From NCBI GenBank assembly GCA_003021325.1, contig PXQM01000109.1, forward strand, positions 1 through 14,565: 14,565 bases of DNA, given 5' to 3'. The translations under genes were made by a program, and so were the position numbers. The notes under the pieces are model-generated. The model was not told the DNA's origin and did no database searches. It was given only the letters and a program-made list of their open reading frames with translations. The stretch comes from Halobacteriales archaeon QH_10_70_21. Its GTDB lineage: Archaea; Halobacteriota; Halobacteria; Halobacteriales; Haloarculaceae. Position 1 is the stretch's first letter; each line of letters begins with the position of its first letter. Shown here one piece after another: positions 6,106 to 13,805 of this stretch.

Positions 6106-6609
6106 TCAGCGGGTCACGACCAGCAACGCGACCCGTTCCAGGACGAGCGCCTCCAGTCCCCGGTCGGTCGCCGACAGCTCCGCGTCGCCGACGTCGAAGA
6201 ACGCCCGGACCGTCGCCTCGTCGTAGTCGCCGAGCGTCTCGGCCGGCGTCAGCGCCCCGGCGACGGCCCCGGCGGCGCCCGCCTCGTCGCCGCCGTCGAC
6301 GAGGACGACCGCCGGCGTCGTCCCCTCGCCGAGACCCATCTCCAGCGCGCGGTTTATCTGCCGCCGTCCGGCCGCGTACAGCAGTATCTCGACGCCGCGG
6401 TTCCGGGCGATGGCCTCGCCGCGGGCCCGCTCCCTGTCGGCCAGCTCGACGGCCCGCTCGAGGTGCCGCCGGGAGACGACGTACCGGGCGTCGAACGCCT
6501 GGACCGTCGCGCCGTGCTCGTCGCCGACCGCGCCCAGCCGGTCGACGAACGCGCCCACCTCCGGGAACTCGTCGCCGCCGACCTCGACGGTACCCTCGAC
6601 GACCCGCAT
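6106..6609 (-). CDS. cgi121: KEOPS complex subunit Cgi121
   Basis: This 167-residue protein is the small KEOPS subunit that binds the Bud32 kinase and helps present tRNA during N6-threonylcarbamoyl-adenosine (t6A) synthesis at position 37 of ANN-decoding tRNAs. The N-terminus VEGTVEVGGDEFPEVGAFVD, the central DARYVVSRRHLERAVELADR and the block GVEILLYAAGRRQINRALEM (72-91) match the Cgi121/TPRKB fold as I know it. Late motifs ALTPAETLGDYDEATVRAFF are also typical. Its length is normal and I see no frame damage. The ATG at 6609 overlaps the last base of the hel308 stop (TGATG), with a GGTGA Shine-Dalgarno sequence 6 nt upstream, so it is translated from the same message as hel308. This neighbour pair is common in haloarchaea. 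Confidence 0.9.
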   Translation of the reverse strand: MRVVEGTVEVGGDEFPEVGAFVDRLGAVGDEHGATVQAFDARYVVSRRHLERAVELADRERARGEAIARNRGVEILLYAAGRRQINRALEMGLGEGTTPAVVLVDGGDEAGAAGAVAGALTPAETLGDYDEATVRAFFDVGDAELSATDRGLEALVLERVALLVVTR

Positions 6610-8678
6610 CAGAAGTCACCCAGATCGGCCTGGCCCTGGCCGTCCTCGGCGGCGCTCTCGTCGTCCTCGTCGGGGCCCGCCGCCGGGTCCGGCGTGACGC
6701 CGTCCATCCCCGGGTGTCGGTGGCCCGCCGCCTCGAGGACGTTCTCGGCCGTCTTCTCCCGTCCCCGCAGCGCCCCGAGGACGACCGACTTGTCGGCCGC
6801 CCGGAGGTCCGCGCGGGTCTCGATGCCGGCGTCGAAGAGCCGCCGGGCGCGCTTGCGCCCGACGCCGCGGACGCCCGCGAGGTCGATGAGCTCCTCGCCG
6901 ACGCCGTGCTGGACGCGCTTTCGCGCCTCGCGGATGGCCGGCACGTTCGCGAGGTCGAGCTCGCCGGCCAGCGACTCGGCGGCCCCGAGCAGCCACTCGG
7001 CGGTGTCGACCTTCCCGCGGATGTCGCCCGGGCCGACGCCGTACGCCTGGGCGATGTCGTTCTCGTCGACCTCGCTGGCCCAGTCCTCCAGCATCCGGGC
7101 GGTCTTCAGCGCCGACAGCCAGTCCTCGAAGCGCCCCTCCTCGAACTCGCTGGGGAGCTCGCCGCAGAACTCCTCCTCGCGCTCGTATGCCAGCATCGTG
7201 TACTCCTCGTGGTCGCCCGACCGGAGGTACAGCTCGTACATGTCGGGCGTCCGGGAGACGAGGTGGTACAGCCCCAGGGCGGTCGGCTCGGCGGTCGCCT
7301 CCAGCCCGTCGATTATCTCGGCGGCGCTCATCGGGTCGAGGTAGAGCCGCGAGACGGTGTGCCCGAGGGTCGTCGCCTCGAGCCGCTCGTCGCCGCGGAC
7401 GCCCTCGACGAAGTCGTTCCGCTCGAGGTACTCCAGTGTCGTATCGACGACCCGCTCGAGGTTGTCCGTCCCCCCGCTGTGGCGGTACTGTGTGGCGTAC
7501 AGCGTCTGGTCGAGGAACTCCAGCAGCGCCCCCCGGGAGTCCGCGAATCCGGAGGCGACCGTCGCCAGGATGTGGGTCCGCATCGACGGCTCGCGGGCCA
7601 GCTTCGACTCGACGGGCTCGGGGTCGGCCCAGACGTACCGGTCCAGCAGCTCGTCCAGCTCGTCGTGGCTGCTGGCGAGCAGCAGCGCCTCGCCGTAGGG
7701 CCACGACCCGCCGGGACGGCGTGTTGACGCCCGCCGCGAGCGTCGGCGTCGCCGCGACCACCTTGATGAGCCGGTCGCGGAAGGCGTCCTCGACGAGGGA
7801 GCGGTGCTCGCTCGCCAGTCCGGCGTGATGGAACGCCGCCCCCTGCTCGACGCAGTCGGCGAGGTCCTCGCTCGTCTCCGTGTCGGAGACGTCCCGGAGC
7901 TCCCGGGCCAGTTCGGCGAGACGCTCGCGCTCGTCGGCGTCGAGGCCGTCGCGGGTGGTCGTGGCCAGCCGCTTTGCGGCGCCCTCGGCGTTGCGGCGGG
8001 CTGCTGGGAGCCGTCGCCGTAGTGGACCGCCTGCCCGTAGTGGACGCCCTTCCGGAGCTCGATCGGCCGCCACGTCGAGTCCACGAGGGCGGCGTCGAGC
8101 CACTCGGCGACGTCGCCGGCGTTGCCGACCGTCGCCGACAGCGCGACCACCTGGACGGCCGGGTTGACGCGACGGAGCTTCGCGAGCGTCACCTCCAGGG
8201 TCGGCCCCCGCCCCGGGTCGTCGACGAGGTGGACCTCGTCGGCGACGACGCAGTCGAGGTCGTCGACCCACGGCGCACCGTTGCGCACCAGCGAGTCGAC
8301 CTTCTCGCTGGTGGCGACGATGACGTCCTTGTCGGCCAGCCACTCGCCCGAATCCTCGTAGTCGCCGGTCGCCACTCCCACGGAGACGCCGTGCTCCTCG
8401 AAGACCGAGAACTCCTCGCGCTTCTCGCTTGCCAGCGCCCGCAACGGGACGATGTACAGCGCCTTGTCGCCCCGTTCGACGGCCGACAGCATCGCCAGCT
8501 GGGCGATGAGCGTCTTGCCGCTGGCGGTCGGCACCGAGGCGACGAGGCTCTCGCCGGCCGTCACCCCCGCCTCGACGGCCTCGGCCTGCGGGGGGTACAG
8601 CTCGCGAATCCCCTCCTCGCGGAGGCTGTCGACGAACCACGAGGGGACGCCCGCAACGTCGGCGGTATCCATTGTCAT
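6609..8678 (-). pseudogene. hel308: Hel308 superfamily 2 helicase, two internal deletions with compensating frameshifts
   Basis: Hel308 is a 3'-5' DNA helicase acting at stalled forks. Residues 1-226 are normal: Q-motif-like [11 protein letters not shown], Walker A TASGKT (51-56), [13 protein letters not shown] (147-150) and SAT (181-183). After GDGSQQ (about 8000) the family sequence moves to another frame ([11 protein letters not shown], then [20 protein letters not shown], then [15 protein letters not shown]). It returns to the first frame at about 7700 with [20 protein letters not shown]. Missing are roughly 30 codons with motif IV and roughly 35 codons with motif VI (QMxGRAGRP). The first frame stays open throughout, so a 689-residue product would carry about 100 scrambled residues (227-326) and no working second RecA domain. 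The winged-helix and ratchet regions and the HhH ([17 protein letters not shown]) follow. The tail QADLGDF resembles a PCNA-binding PIP box. A second ATG at 8672 (MDTADV) fits the promoter spacing slightly better than 8678. Confidence 0.88.
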
Positions 8679-8697
8679 CGGGTAGTGCGCCGTCCGA

Positions 8698-8703
8698 TTT
8701 AAA
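8698..8703 (-). promoter_or_regulatory. TATA box of hel308
   Basis: TTTAAA lies about 22 nt upstream of ATG 8678 and about 28 nt upstream of ATG 8672 (centre to start). The second distance is closer to the usual leaderless spacing and favours a start at 8672. Confidence 0.6.
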
Positions 8704-8746
8704 CTGTCGTTCCGGGCGCGGCTCGGCGCCCGTTCTCCATCGCACG

Positions 8747-8753
8747 TTTATTA
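8747..8753 (+). promoter_or_regulatory. TATA box of the sensor kinase gene
   Basis: TTTATTA is centred 28 nt upstream of the ATG at 8778. A GGGGAGG run at 8768-8774 lies only 3 nt before the ATG and would be upstream of the predicted transcript start, so it is probably not a working ribosome site. Confidence 0.6.
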
Positions 8754-8777
8754 GGGAATGGGCCGAAGGGGAGGCAC

Positions 8778-11453
8778 ATGGCCCTCGGGGAGGACTCAAT
8801 CGACGTGCTCCACGTCGACGACGACCCCAGCCTCGTCGACGTGGCCGCCACGTTCCTCGAGCGCGAAGAGCCGCGGCTCGACGTCGAAACCGAGACGGAG
8901 CCGGCGGCCGCTCTCGACCGGGTCGTCGACGGCGACGTCGACTGCGTGGTCTCCGACTACGACATGCCGCGGATGGACGGGCTCGAACTCTTCGAGGCCG
9001 TCCGCGAGGAGCGCCCCGACCTCCCGTTCATCCTCTTCACCGGCAAGGGAAACGAGGCGGTCGCCGGCGAGGCGGTCTCCGCGGGCGTCACCGACTACCT
9101 GCAGAAGACCACGGGCACCGAGCAGTACGGACTGTTGGCCAACCGAATCACGAACGCGGTGGACCAGCACCGGACCGAACGGACCCTCGACGCGGAACGC
9201 CGGCGCTTCCGGCTCCTGTTCGAGCGGCTCCCGCAGCCGGTCGTCGAGATCGACCTCGACGGCGACACTCCGGTCGTCCAGCGGGTCAACCACGCCTTCG
9301 AGAACGTCTTCGGCTACGCGTCCGACGAAATCGTCGGCGAGTCCCTCGACGAGTACATCGTGCCCGACGAACACGAGACGGAGGCGACGGAGATGACCCG
9401 GCGGGTCCGGTCGGAATCGCCCGGTTTCACGACCGAGGTCACGCGCAGGACCGCCGACGGTGACCGGCGGTTCATCCTGCAGAACGCGGCCTACGAGGAC
9501 GGCTCCGGCGGGTTCGGCATCTACACGGATGTCACGGACCGGCGACGACGGGAGCGGGAGATAGAGCGACAGAACACGCGGCTGTCGGCGCTCTTCGAGA
9601 GCTTCCCCGAACCGACCGTCGCGTACGCCTACGAGGACGGCGAGCCGCACGTCGTCGAGAGTAACGCGGCGTTCACCGAGGTGTTCGGCTACGACGAGTC
9701 GACGGCGGTCGGCCAGCACATCGACGACCTCGTCGTCCCGCCTGACCGCCGCGACGAGGCCGACCGCATCGACAAACGGGTCAAGACGGGCGAGGCGATT
9801 GACGGACACCTCCGTAGGCAAGCGGCGGATGGCGTCCGGGACTTCCGGTTCCGGAACATCCGGCTGCCCGACGACGAAACCATCGACGGGTACGCTATCT
9901 ATGCGGACGTCACCGAACGACAGCGGCGCGAACGGGAGCTGGAACGGCGGAACGACCTCTTCCGGAAGGCCCAGGACCTCGCCGACGTCGGCGCCTGGGA
10001 GTACGACGTCCGGGCCGACGAGCTGACCTGGACCGAACAGGTCTACGATATACACGGGGTCACGGGCGAGTTCGAGCCGACGCCCGATGCGGCGGTCGAG
10101 TTCTACCACCCGGAGGATCGCGAGGAAATCCGCTCGGCGGTCGAGCGCTGTCTGACCGAGGGCGAGCCGTACGACCTCGAACTGCGGCTCGTCACCGTCG
10201 ACGACGAGGAGCGGTGGGTGCGGACGCAGGGCGACCCGCAGGTCGAGGACGGCGAGGTGGTCCGGCTCCGGGGGGCGATACAGGATCTCACCGCCCGCAA
10301 GGAGCAGCTCTCGACGGTGCGAGGGCTCCAGTACCGCGCCCAGCGGCTCGTCAGGGAGCGCGACCGCGAGCGTATCGCGGAGATCGCGGTCGACATCGCC
10401 AGCGAGGCGCTCGACCTCCCGTTCGCCGGCGTCCACCTCGCGAACGACGGGGTCCTCGAGCCGGTCGCGGTCACGGCGGCGGGTCGTGACCGTCTCGGGG
10501 AGGCGCCGGCCTACGAGCGGACCGACCCCGACCGTACCGCCGACCGGTTCAACTGGGGCGTCTTCGAATCCGGCCAGCCGGCCGTCGTCGACGACATCCG
10601 GGAGCACGACTCGCTCGACGAGACCGAGACGCCGACCCGCAGCGGCATGGTCCTCCCGCTCGACGCCCACGGGGTCCTGGTCGCCTCCTCGCCGGAACCG
10701 AACGCCCTGACGGAATCGGACCGCTACCTCGCGGACATCCTCGCGACGGTGCTCACGGCGGCGCTGGACCGCACCGAGCGGGAGCGGACGCTCGAGGAGC
10801 AGAAACGGCTCCTCGAGGAGCGGACCGAGCGGCTCGACGAGCTGGTGAGCGTCATCAGTCACGACCTCCGCAGCCCGCTGAGCGTCGCGGACGGCCGCCT
10901 CGAGCTCGCCCGGAGCGACTGCGACAGCGAGCACATCGACGCCGCCGTTGCCGCGGTCGACCGGAGCCGGAACATCGTCGACGACCTCCTCGCGCTCGCC
11001 AGCGAGGGGGACCGCGCCGTCGAGCGGACGGACGTGTCCCTCGCAGGCCTCGTCCGGGACAGCTGGCGCAACGTCGAGACCGGGGGGGCCACGCTCGACG
11101 TCGAGACCGACCGGACCGTCCTGGCCGACCGGAGCCGGCTGCGACAGCTCATCGAGAACCTCGCCCGGAACGCGGTCGAGCACGGCGCCGGCGGCAGCGA
11201 GGGGAGCGTGACGGTCACGGTCGGCGACCTCGAGGAGGGCTTCTACGTCGCCGACGACGGGGTCGGCGTCTCGCCCGACGAGCGCGAGGCCGTCTTCGAG
11301 AGCGGTTACTCGACGGACGAGAGCGGGACCGGGCTGGGGCTGAGCATCGTCGAGCAGGTGGCCCGCGAGCACGGCTGGGAGCCGGCGCTCGTGACGAGCG
11401 CCGAGGGCGGCGCCCGATTCGAGTTCTCCGGCGTCGCGTTCGTCGAGGAGTGA
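8778..11453 (+). CDS. Hybrid sensor histidine kinase: REC-PAS-PAS-PAS-GAF-HisKA-HATPase
   Basis: This 891-residue soluble signalling protein has no membrane segment. An N-terminal receiver domain (about 8-125) has acid-pocket Asp14-16, phosphoacceptor Asp60 in VVSDYDMP, Thr88 and Lys110. PAS domains follow at about 143-255, 265-380 and 392-508; the first two end in [11 protein letters not shown] and [11 protein letters not shown] linkers, and the third has HPEDREEI and a PAC-like end. A GAF-like domain (about 515-665) precedes a coiled linker. HisKA has phosphoacceptor His695 in SHDLRSPL. The ATPase has N-box [12 protein letters not shown] (791-802), G1 DDGVGV and G2 GTGLGLSI. All catalytic residues are present. 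There is no output or DNA-binding domain, so it must signal by phosphotransfer. The ligand and partner are not visible and no separate response regulator is adjacent. It ends 10 nt from the convergent DUF547 gene. Confidence 0.93.
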   Translation: MALGEDSIDVLHVDDDPSLVDVAATFLEREEPRLDVETETEPAAALDRVVDGDVDCVVSDYDMPRMDGLELFEAVREERPDLPFILFTGKGNEAVAGEAVSAGVTDYLQKTTGTEQYGLLANRITNAVDQHRTERTLDAERRRFRLLFERLPQPVVEIDLDGDTPVVQRVNHAFENVFGYASDEIVGESLDEYIVPDEHETEATEMTRRVRSESPGFTTEVTRRTADGDRRFILQNAAYEDGSGGFGIYTDVTDRRRREREIERQNTRLSALFESFPEPTVAYAYEDGEPHVVESNAAFTEVFGYDESTAVGQHIDDLVVPPDRRDEADRIDKRVKTGEAIDGHLRRQAADGVRDFRFRNIRLPDDETIDGYAIYADVTERQRRERELERRNDLFRKAQDLADVGAWEYDVRADELTWTEQVYDIHGVTGEFEPTPDAAVEFYHPEDREEIRSAVERCLTEGEPYDLELRLVTVDDEERWVRTQGDPQVEDGEVVRLRGAIQDLTARKEQLSTVRGLQYRAQRLVRERDRERIAEIAVDIASEALDLPFAGVHLANDGVLEPVAVTAAGRDRLGEAPAYERTDPDRTADRFNWGVFESGQPAVVDDIREHDSLDETETPTRSGMVLPLDAHGVLVASSPEPNALTESDRYLADILATVLTAALDRTERERTLEEQKRLLEERTERLDELVSVISHDLRSPLSVADGRLELARSDCDSEHIDAAVAAVDRSRNIVDDLLALASEGDRAVERTDVSLAGLVRDSWRNVETGGATLDVETDRTVLADRSRLRQLIENLARNAVEHGAGGSEGSVTVTVGDLEEGFYVADDGVGVSPDEREAVFESGYSTDESGTGLGLSIVEQVAREHGWEPALVTSAEGGARFEFSGVAFVEE

Positions 11454-11463
11454 CCGCCGGCGG

Positions 11464-12198
11464 CTACGCGAACTTCCCCCCGGCCCGCTCCCAGTTCCAC
11501 GACCGGTAGCGGAGCGACGGGCTCACGCCCTCCGGAACCGCGTCGTACTCCCGGAGGAACGCCCGGATACCGTCCGCGCCGCCGAAGTCGCCCCGGTACC
11601 AGAGGAAGACGCGGGGGACCCGCGCGACGCCGTCGTCGGGGTCGTACGCCACGGTCCCCTCGAGGTACGCCGCCGTCGCCAGGTCGAGCTGGTCGTCGAC
11701 GCGGTCGGGCTCGTAGGCGCGGATGGCCGGGCAGCTCTCGGCGCCGCAGTTCAGCGCGAAGTGGACCCGCGGGTCGCACTCGACCCGGTAGCGGCGCTCG
11801 AAGGGCCACGGAATCCGCGGCAGGTAGCCGAGGCCGTACTTCGAGCGGCCGCCCCGGAGGATGCCCTGCTCGATGGCGTCGAGCCCGAGCGCCGTGCCGG
11901 CGACGGTGACCGCGTCGCCCCGGAAGAACCGGACCGAGCGGAGCGGGCTCTCGTACAGTTCCGGCCGGCGCTCCAGACGGAGTTGCGTGCCGGCGTTGTA
12001 GAGGTTCAGCCAGAAGGCCAGCGCCGTCTCGCGGTCGTTCCGGACCGTCGCCAGGTCGTCGTGGTCGTAGCCGGCCAGCGTCTCGAGGTAGCCGTCGGGG
12101 TCGTCGCCGACCTTGGTGGCGACGAGCAGGTCGGCGGCGGCGTCGGTCGGCGACCGCTTCCCGCGGCTCTCCTCGCCCGTGGCGGCGACGTCTGCCAT
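11464..12198 (-). CDS. DUF547 domain-containing protein
   Basis: This 244-residue protein carries the DUF547 signature: ALAFWLNLYNAGTQLRLER in the first half and VHFALNCGAESCPAIRAYEP in the second, with the Cys pair of the second motif present. ATAAYLEGTVAYDPDDGVAR and VPRVFLWYRGDFGG follow, as expected. The biochemical function of the domain is not established. There is no clear signal peptide or membrane segment, so a cytoplasmic place is likely. I chose ATG 12198 because a T-rich element (TTTT, about 12223-12226 on the minus strand) lies 25-28 nt upstream, while the extra upstream residues of the open frame cover the divergent promoter region. It is divergent from the radical SAM gene and convergent with the kinase, so it is a single-gene unit. 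Confidence 0.85.
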   Translation of the reverse strand: MADVAATGEESRGKRSPTDAAADLLVATKVGDDPDGYLETLAGYDHDDLATVRNDRETALAFWLNLYNAGTQLRLERRPELYESPLRSVRFFRGDAVTVAGTALGLDAIEQGILRGGRSKYGLGYLPRIPWPFERRYRVECDPRVHFALNCGAESCPAIRAYEPDRVDDQLDLATAAYLEGTVAYDPDDGVARVPRVFLWYRGDFGGADGIRAFLREYDAVPEGVSPSLRYRSWNWERAGGKFA

Positions 12199-12222
12199 GT
12201 CGTCGGGTTGGGGGAGCCCGGA

Positions 12223-12226
12223 GAAA
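12223..12226 (-). promoter_or_regulatory. Probable TATA-like element of the DUF547 gene
   Basis: A TTTT run on the minus strand lies 25-28 nt upstream of ATG 12198 in GC-rich DNA. It is the only A/T-rich element at the right distance. Confidence 0.3.
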
Positions 12227-12295
12227 AGGCTGCCGCGGGTGGGTGCCCGCTCCGGCCGCCCGCGGCTGTTCGAACCGGGCGAGAATCCGGGGTAG

Positions 12296-12301
12296 TTTAT
12301 T
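12296..12301 (+). promoter_or_regulatory. TATA box of the radical SAM-methyltransferase operon
   Basis: TTTATT lies 26-31 nt upstream of the ATG at 12327, a good leaderless arrangement. It supports 12327 rather than the longer open frame beginning at 12243. Confidence 0.6.
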
Positions 12302-12326
12302 GACAATCTCGCCCTGTACCTGGGTC

Positions 12327-13805
12327 ATGATCCGAAGCGAGGAACGCCTCGAATCGACGACGAGCCTCTGTCCGGAGTGCCTCGAGCGCGTTCCGGGGTA
12401 CTACGAGGAGCGGGACGGGTCGGTCCACCTCACCCGCACCTGCGACGAGCACGGGACGGCGAGCCACGAGGTGTGGGGGTCGGTCGACCACTGGGAGTGG
12501 GCCGGGGGCCTCGGTCCCGATTTCGACTTCGACGGCGACGCCGAGTTCACCGTCGGGAACGACCACGCCTGCCTGGCGGTCGTCGAGGTGACGCAGGACT
12601 GCAACCTCTCGTGTTCGTTCTGCTTCGCCAGCTCCGGCCCCGGCGGGAAACAGCTCGCCCACCAGGAGGTCGTCGACCTGCTGGAGACGGTCAAGGCCGG
12701 CGGCGGCCCCCGCCCCATCCAGTTCTCGGGCGGCGAGCCGACCGTCCGGGAGGACCTCCCCGAACTGGTCGAGACGGCCGTCGAGATGGGCTTCGAGCAC
12801 ATCCAGGTCAACACCAACGGCGTCAAGCTCGCCCACCAGGAGGGCTACGCCCGGCGGCTCGCCGACGCCGGGGTCACCGCAGTCTACCTCCAGTTCGACG
12901 GCCTCGAGGCCGAGACCTACGAGGAGATACGCGACGCCGCCATCGCCGAGGAGAAACACGCCGCCCTCGAGCACTGCCGGGAGGCGGGGCTCTCGGTCGT
13001 CTTGGTGCCGACGGTCGTCCCCGGAACGAACGACCACGAGATGGGCGACATCGTCCGGTTCGCCCTGGAGAACCTCGACGTCGTCGAGTCGGTCAACTTC
13101 CAGCCCGTCGCGCAGTTCGGCCGCTACGAGGACCACGGCAGCCGGTACTCGATGGACCGGGCGGCCGGCGCGCTGGCCGAGCAGGTCGACACGGTCGACG
13201 CCCGCGACTTCCTGCCCATCCCCTGCTGTTCGTCGTACTGCCAGATGGCGACCGTCCTGCTGCCGGCCGACGACGGGCCGGCCCCGCTGACCGACTTGGT
13301 CGACGCGTCGCTGTTCGACGAGCTGTCGGGGATGGTCGACGAGTCCGACTGGATGGAGCTGCTGGCGAGCACGAAGGCCGGCAAGCAGAGCGCCTGCGAC
13401 ACCGCGGGCTGCTGTAGCGCCGAGCTACCGCCGGGCGCCGGCGAACTGCTCGACCGGACGCTTCCGGTGTCGTTCACCGGGTTCATGGACGCCAACGCCG
13501 CCGACGCCGGCCGGCTCTCGAACTGCTGTGTCTCCGTACCCACGCCGTCGGGCGAACTCGTCCCCTTCTGTGCGTACAACATGACGAACGAGGACGGCGA
13601 GTACGCCATCCGCAACCGGAACGGCTGGGGCGGCCGCGACCACGTCGACGGGGTCGCCGTCGACGCCGACGTCCCCGTGGAGGTCGACGGCGGGACGGAG
13701 CTGACGGTGAGCTACCCGACCGCCGACGGGACCGACGCGAACGGCGCCGACGGCGGCGAACCGACCGGCTGTGGCCCCGACGCCGACTGCTGTGGGGGCG
13801 AGTGA
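12327..13805 (+). CDS. Tes-like radical SAM enzyme (MJ0619 / tetraether lipid synthase family)
   Basis: This 492-residue enzyme has the radical SAM triad CNLSCSFC (Cys92, 96, 99) binding the catalytic [4Fe-4S] cluster, followed by the SAM-contact motif QFSGGEPTVRED and NTNGV. An N-terminal metal-site-like segment has Cys15 and Cys18 (CPEC) and Cys39 before HG. Further Cys groups lie at 300/301/305, 357/362/363, 400/401 and 415, enough for auxiliary Fe-S clusters. The layout matches Tes, which in methanogens and thermophiles joins lipid chains to make tetraethers and is reported to hold three [4Fe-4S] clusters and one rubredoxin-like iron. Haloarchaea carry Tes homologues yet are known for diether lipids, so the substrate here is open. 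The C-terminus has an extra low-complexity segment ending in GCGPDADCCGGE. A methyltransferase gene follows with no gap. The family call is strong and the reaction unknown. Confidence 0.87.
   Translation: MIRSEERLESTTSLCPECLERVPGYYEERDGSVHLTRTCDEHGTASHEVWGSVDHWEWAGGLGPDFDFDGDAEFTVGNDHACLAVVEVTQDCNLSCSFCFASSGPGGKQLAHQEVVDLLETVKAGGGPRPIQFSGGEPTVREDLPELVETAVEMGFEHIQVNTNGVKLAHQEGYARRLADAGVTAVYLQFDGLEAETYEEIRDAAIAEEKHAALEHCREAGLSVVLVPTVVPGTNDHEMGDIVRFALENLDVVESVNFQPVAQFGRYEDHGSRYSMDRAAGALAEQVDTVDARDFLPIPCCSSYCQMATVLLPADDGPAPLTDLVDASLFDELSGMVDESDWMELLASTKAGKQSACDTAGCCSAELPPGAGELLDRTLPVSFTGFMDANAADAGRLSNCCVSVPTPSGELVPFCAYNMTNEDGEYAIRNRNGWGGRDHVDGVAVDADVPVEVDGGTELTVSYPTADGTDANGADGGEPTGCGPDADCCGGE

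Noticed and set aside
6059..6619. Upstream extension of the DUF5789 frame to 351 residues
   Set aside because: The extra part is Arg/Gly-rich shadow of cgi121, and the family block starts just after ATG 6058.
8796..11372. 858-residue open frame antisense to the sensor kinase
   Set aside because: Its composition (Arg, Val, Leu, Gly-rich) is typical of an antisense shadow in GC-rich DNA. The kinase frame on the other strand has every catalytic motif.
12199..12306. 36-residue N-terminal extension of the DUF547 protein
   Set aside because: It overlaps the promoter of the divergent radical SAM operon and adds no family sequence.
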